Assembly (NCBI GenBank): GCA_002413345.1
Contig: DHWU01000046.1
Span: 4,090-12,599, forward strand
Length of the DNA stretch: 8,510 nt
Direction: 5' to 3'
Source: Propionibacteriaceae bacterium UBA5174
Lineage (GTDB): Bacteria; Actinomycetota; Actinomycetes; Propionibacteriales; Propionibacteriaceae
Shown here: in pieces, positions 7,156 through 8,510 of the stretch
How positions within the stretch are numbered: position 1 is the stretch's first letter
Layout of the letters: the number at the start of each line of letters is the position of its first letter
The notes under the pieces: model-generated
The model's input: only the letters and a program-made list of their open reading frames with translations
Told to the model about the DNA's origin: nothing
Database searches by the model: none
Translations under genes and position numbers: made by a program

Positions 7156-7954
7156 CGCCGACTACTCGCAGATGCGGGACGGGATTGGTTTCGGTTGCTG
7201 CTTCGGTGAGTCCGAAGTCGAGCAGATCCATCGCGGCAAAGGAGTAGCGAGCCAAAGCGAGATCGACTACTTCCTGCGCTGAGCCGATCGGTTCGCTGAC
7301 TGCGACTGCGCCGTACCGATAGGCCAGGTCAGATTGGGCATGAAATGCCTCGTCGGCAGCTAGGAAGAATGAGCCGACCGCGATGTGGCGACGCCCCTGA
7401 GCACGCAAGCCCATGATGGCCTGAGCGACGGAGGGTCCACTATCATCGGCAACCGCGGTTAGGCAGGGTAGCCGGTGGTGGGCTGACCACTGCCGGGCGC
7501 GGCGAGCTAGCAAGGCGCTGCCTCGCATGTCACCGGTAGAAGCTGCAGCCAGCACCAATCCGTCGAGTTCGAGGCAGCGGGCTTGGGACAGTGCCGTGCG
7601 CAACCGCTGATCGATGATGGTCAGCAGGGTGAGTTCGGGACCCAGCGAACGCGACAAGGCGATCCGAAGGTTCGGATACCGCCGTTGGGCTTTGCCCAGC
7701 AGTTCCTCCAATTGGGCTGAATCGTTGGCATTCGAGATGAGCTGAAGTGGCACCAGAGCGATCTCATTGATGCCGCCATGCACCAGTTGTTCGATCACTT
7801 GAGTGAGCGAGGGGGAGTCGTGGTCCAGGAAGGCGCAATGGGCCTGAATGCCTGGGCGCAGTCGGTGTAGTCCGCGACATACCTGGTTGCTTACCTGGGT
7901 GACTGAGGGATCTGAACTCCCATGAGTCACCATGACGAGGGCTGGGGCGGTCAT
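7151..7954 (-). CDS. CbiX/sirohydrochlorin chelatase-family protein
   Basis: Family members insert cobalt or iron into sirohydrochlorin in cobalamin or siroheme synthesis. The 267-residue product has two CbiX-like halves, as in actinobacterial homologues. Half one opens with VMVTHGSSDPS (metal-site His11) and reaches IALVPLQLISNANDSAQLEELL (66-86). Half two contains LVLAAASTGD (133-142) and IAVGSFFLAADEAFHAQSDLAY (from 191). In characterised chelatases the stretch after VP(A/L)FL usually supplies a second metal-binding histidine (GYHV or similar); here Asn77 stands near that place and the nearest alternative is His205 in half two, so chelatase activity is uncertain. I chose ATG 7954 because AGGAAGG lies 6 nt upstream; a longer frame to 8062 adds 36 residues unlike the family. 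No other cobalamin or siroheme gene is in the window. Confidence 0.82.
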   Translation of the reverse strand: MTAPALVMVTHGSSDPSVTQVSNQVCRGLHRLRPGIQAHCAFLDHDSPSLTQVIEQLVHGGINEIALVPLQLISNANDSAQLEELLGKAQRRYPNLRIALSRSLGPELTLLTIIDQRLRTALSQARCLELDGLVLAAASTGDMRGSALLARRARQWSAHHRLPCLTAVADDSGPSVAQAIMGLRAQGRRHIAVGSFFLAADEAFHAQSDLAYRYGAVAVSEPIGSAQEVVDLALARYSFAAMDLLDFGLTEAATETNPVPHLRVVGA

Positions 7955-7960
7955 CTGGTG

Positions 7961-7970
7961 CCTTCCTCTC
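7961..7970 (-). promoter_or_regulatory. Ribosome-binding site of the CbiX-like gene
   Basis: The minus strand reads GAGAGGAAGG, then six bases, then ATG 7954. This purine-rich block at normal spacing supports the shorter start. Confidence 0.55.
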
Positions 7971-8171
7971 GCCAGTGGCGGGCTCGAAAACGAACCTTGT
8001 ACTGACAATCCTGATCGGAGGGTGTGCCCGGGCGCAATCTGGTGGATCAAATCCCGAGACATCAGTCCACAGTTTGGTCCAAGAAGGTTTCGATGGGGTT
8101 ACATGCGAACAAAGTCCTGCGGAAGGGCACGTTGCCATCCAGTATCTGAAACTGGAGGTCTTGGTAGGTGA
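7971..8171. other. Intergenic stretch upstream of the CbiX-like gene
   Basis: No gene is convincing here on either strand; the open frames are extensions of the CbiX-like frame or run into tRNA sequence. A promoter for the CbiX-like gene is expected but I see no clear -35/-10 pair. A weak 6-bp hairpin (TCCAGT/ACTGGA, about 8138-8156) is present. Confidence 0.4.
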
Positions 8172-8190
8172 CACCCAGGCTAGCTGGGTG
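8172..8190 (-). terminator. Candidate terminator of the tRNA cluster
   Basis: On the minus strand CACCCAG, a 5-nt loop CTAGC, then CTGGGTG form a perfect 7-bp stem starting 10 nt past the 3' end of tRNA-Val(CAC). No U-tract follows, which is usual for GC-rich actinobacteria. The position at the end of the cluster suggests termination or 3'-processing. Confidence 0.5.
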
Positions 8191-8200
8191 GGGTTCGGGG

Positions 8201-8272
8201 TGGGCGATACTGGGTTCGAACCAGTGACCTCTTCGGTGTGAACGAAGCGCGCTACCACTGCGCCAATCGCCC
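8201..8272 (-). tRNA. tRNA-Val (anticodon CAC)
   Basis: The 72-nt cloverleaf reads acceptor GGGCGAT/ATCGCCC, D-stem GCGC/GCGC, anticodon stem CTTCG/CGAAG with loop TTCACAC (anticodon CAC at 8240-8238), T-stem ACTGG/CCAGT with loop TTCGAAC, and discriminator A73. All stems are fully paired. It reads GUG codons. The next three bases are CCC, so the CCA end must be added enzymatically. Confidence 0.96.
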
Positions 8273-8291
8273 CGGCAGGGGACCAACCCTA

Positions 8292-8322
8292 GCTGGTAAT
8301 CATCAAGGTGATGACTACCAGC
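8292..8322 (-). ncRNA. Inter-tRNA hairpin 2 (13-bp stem)
   Basis: On the minus strand GCTGGTAGTCATC, a 5-nt loop ACCTT, then GATGATTACCAGC form a 13-bp stem with one G-U pair. On the plus strand the same position is an A-C mismatch, so the structure is complete only in RNA made in the tRNA direction. It could be a terminator, a processing signal or a stabilising spacer. A TANNNT match (TAGGGT, 8291-8286) follows it and might be a -10 box for tRNA-Val(CAC), without a good -35. Confidence 0.5.
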
Positions 8323-8323
8323 G

Positions 8324-8348
8324 TCTGGTCCGGGGATGCCGAACCAGA
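8324..8348 (-). ncRNA. Inter-tRNA hairpin 1 (10-bp stem)
   Basis: On the minus strand TCTGGTTCGG, a 5-nt loop CATCC, then CCGGACCAGA form a 10-bp stem with one U-G pair; the plus strand has a C-A mismatch there. It starts 6 nt past the 3' end of tRNA-Val(GAC) and is separated from hairpin 2 by a single base. No U-tract follows. Confidence 0.5.
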
Positions 8349-8354
8349 TGGTCG

Positions 8355-8426
8355 TGGGCGACACTGGGATCGAACCAGTGACCTCTTCCGTGTCAGGGAA
8401 GCGCGCTACCGCTGCGCCAGCCGCCC
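8355..8426 (-). tRNA. tRNA-Val (anticodon GAC)
   Basis: The 72-nt cloverleaf reads acceptor GGGCGGC/GTCGCCC (one G-U pair), D-stem GCGC/GCGC, anticodon stem CTTCC/GGAAG with loop CTGACAC (anticodon GAC at 8394-8392), T-stem ACTGG/CCAGT with loop TTCGATC, and discriminator A73. It reads GUC and GUU codons. The 3' flank is CGA, so no CCA is encoded. It matches the neighbouring tRNA-Val(CAC) at 63 of 72 positions. Confidence 0.96.
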
Positions 8427-8453
8427 AAGTTGCCAGCTTCTCTCTGGGTTTGC

Positions 8454-8475
8454 AGTTGGGAAATCTTTCCAAACT
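8454..8475 (-). terminator. Hairpin between probable tRNA-Cys and tRNA-Val(GAC)
   Basis: On the minus strand AGTTTGGAAA and TTTCCCAACT face each other across GA, giving 9 of 10 complementary positions with one T-C mismatch; in practice the loop would open to about four bases. It lies 14 nt past the partial tRNA and 27 nt before tRNA-Val(GAC). Terminator or processing role is inferred from position only. Confidence 0.35.
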
Positions 8476-8489
8476 ACTCACTCAGCGAG

Positions 8490-8510
8490 AGGTGGAGACG
8501 GGATTTGAAC
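8490..8510 (-). tRNA. Partial tRNA, probably tRNA-Cys (3' end only)
   Basis: The minus strand ends in a T-loop TTCAAAT, T-stem half CCCGT, acceptor half CTCCACC and discriminator T73; the rest lies beyond the window. A U73 discriminator is typical of tRNA-Cys, though also found in some tRNA-Gly, and the CTCCACC acceptor fits actinobacterial tRNA-Cys as I recall it. A Gly-Cys-Val order is common in actinobacteria, which also supports Cys. The anticodon is not visible. No CCA is encoded. Confidence 0.7.

Noticed and set aside
7965..8060. Possible cobalamin riboswitch ahead of the CbiX-like gene, because GCCACTG occurs at about 7972-7978 on the minus strand
   Set aside because: Only this short string matches; I could not find the other conserved core segments in order, and the string lies immediately before the ribosome-binding site. 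A covariance-model search would settle it.
7955..8062. A 36-residue N-terminal extension of the CbiX-like protein
   Set aside because: The ATG at 7954 has a good ribosome-binding site and gives the family's usual N-terminus, whereas the extension does not resemble the family.
7764..8481. Open frames running through the tRNA genes, with peptides such as VTGSNPVSPT and GDTGFEPVTSSV
   Set aside because: These peptides are the well-known result of translating tRNA sequence; the cloverleaf structures explain the region.
1..8510. Mobile element, phage, CRISPR or defence system
   Set aside because: I saw no transposase, integrase, repeat-spacer array, terminal repeats or defence-type domain; the tRNA cluster shows no duplicated 3' end that would mark an attachment site within the window.

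Overview
The window looks like a chromosomal housekeeping segment of a moderately GC-rich Actinomycetota (actinobacterial) genome. Three things support this: the run of dxs, a ribonuclease D/HRDC gene and a DUF3000 gene, a neighbourhood I recall from actinobacteria; the Val-Val-(probably Cys) tRNA cluster without encoded CCA ends; and GTG starts with sparse Shine-Dalgarno signals, including a TANNNT box placed just before a GTG as in actinobacterial leaderless genes. I cannot assign a genus from sequence alone. I see no insertion sequence, phage gene, CRISPR array or defence gene.

Layout, left to right. Positions 1-1390 (+) are the C-terminal half of aconitate hydratase, cut by the window edge at its first iron-sulfur cysteine. 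A five-helix membrane protein of unknown function follows at 1401-1907 (+). The isoprenoid gene dxs lies at 1947-3869 (+), with a candidate leaderless promoter in the 39-nt gap before it. dxs overlaps tail to tail, by 20 nt, a minus-strand pair made of a DUF3000 gene (5130-5723) and a ribonuclease D-like gene (3850-5130), whose stop and start share one base. A long-armed inverted repeat separates this pair from msrB (5778-6188, -). msrB is divergent from a polyphosphate kinase 2 family gene (6256-7146, +). That gene meets a CbiX-like chelatase-family gene (7151-7954, -) tail to tail with a 4-nt gap. The right end is a minus-strand tRNA cluster: part of a probable tRNA-Cys, then tRNA-Val(GAC), then tRNA-Val(CAC), with hairpins in every spacer and after the last gene.

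The genes do not form one pathway. They cover the TCA cycle (aconitase), MEP-pathway isoprenoid precursors (dxs), RNA processing (RNase D-like), protein oxidation repair (MsrB), polyphosphate/nucleotide metabolism (PPK2), possible tetrapyrrole metal chelation (CbiX-like) and translation (tRNAs). I found no convincing undescribed system. The points most worth a second look are the strand-biased twin hairpins between the two tRNA-Val genes, the CbiX-like protein lacking an expected metal-site histidine, the 20-nt dxs/rnd overlap, and the inverted repeat between msrB and the DUF3000 gene.
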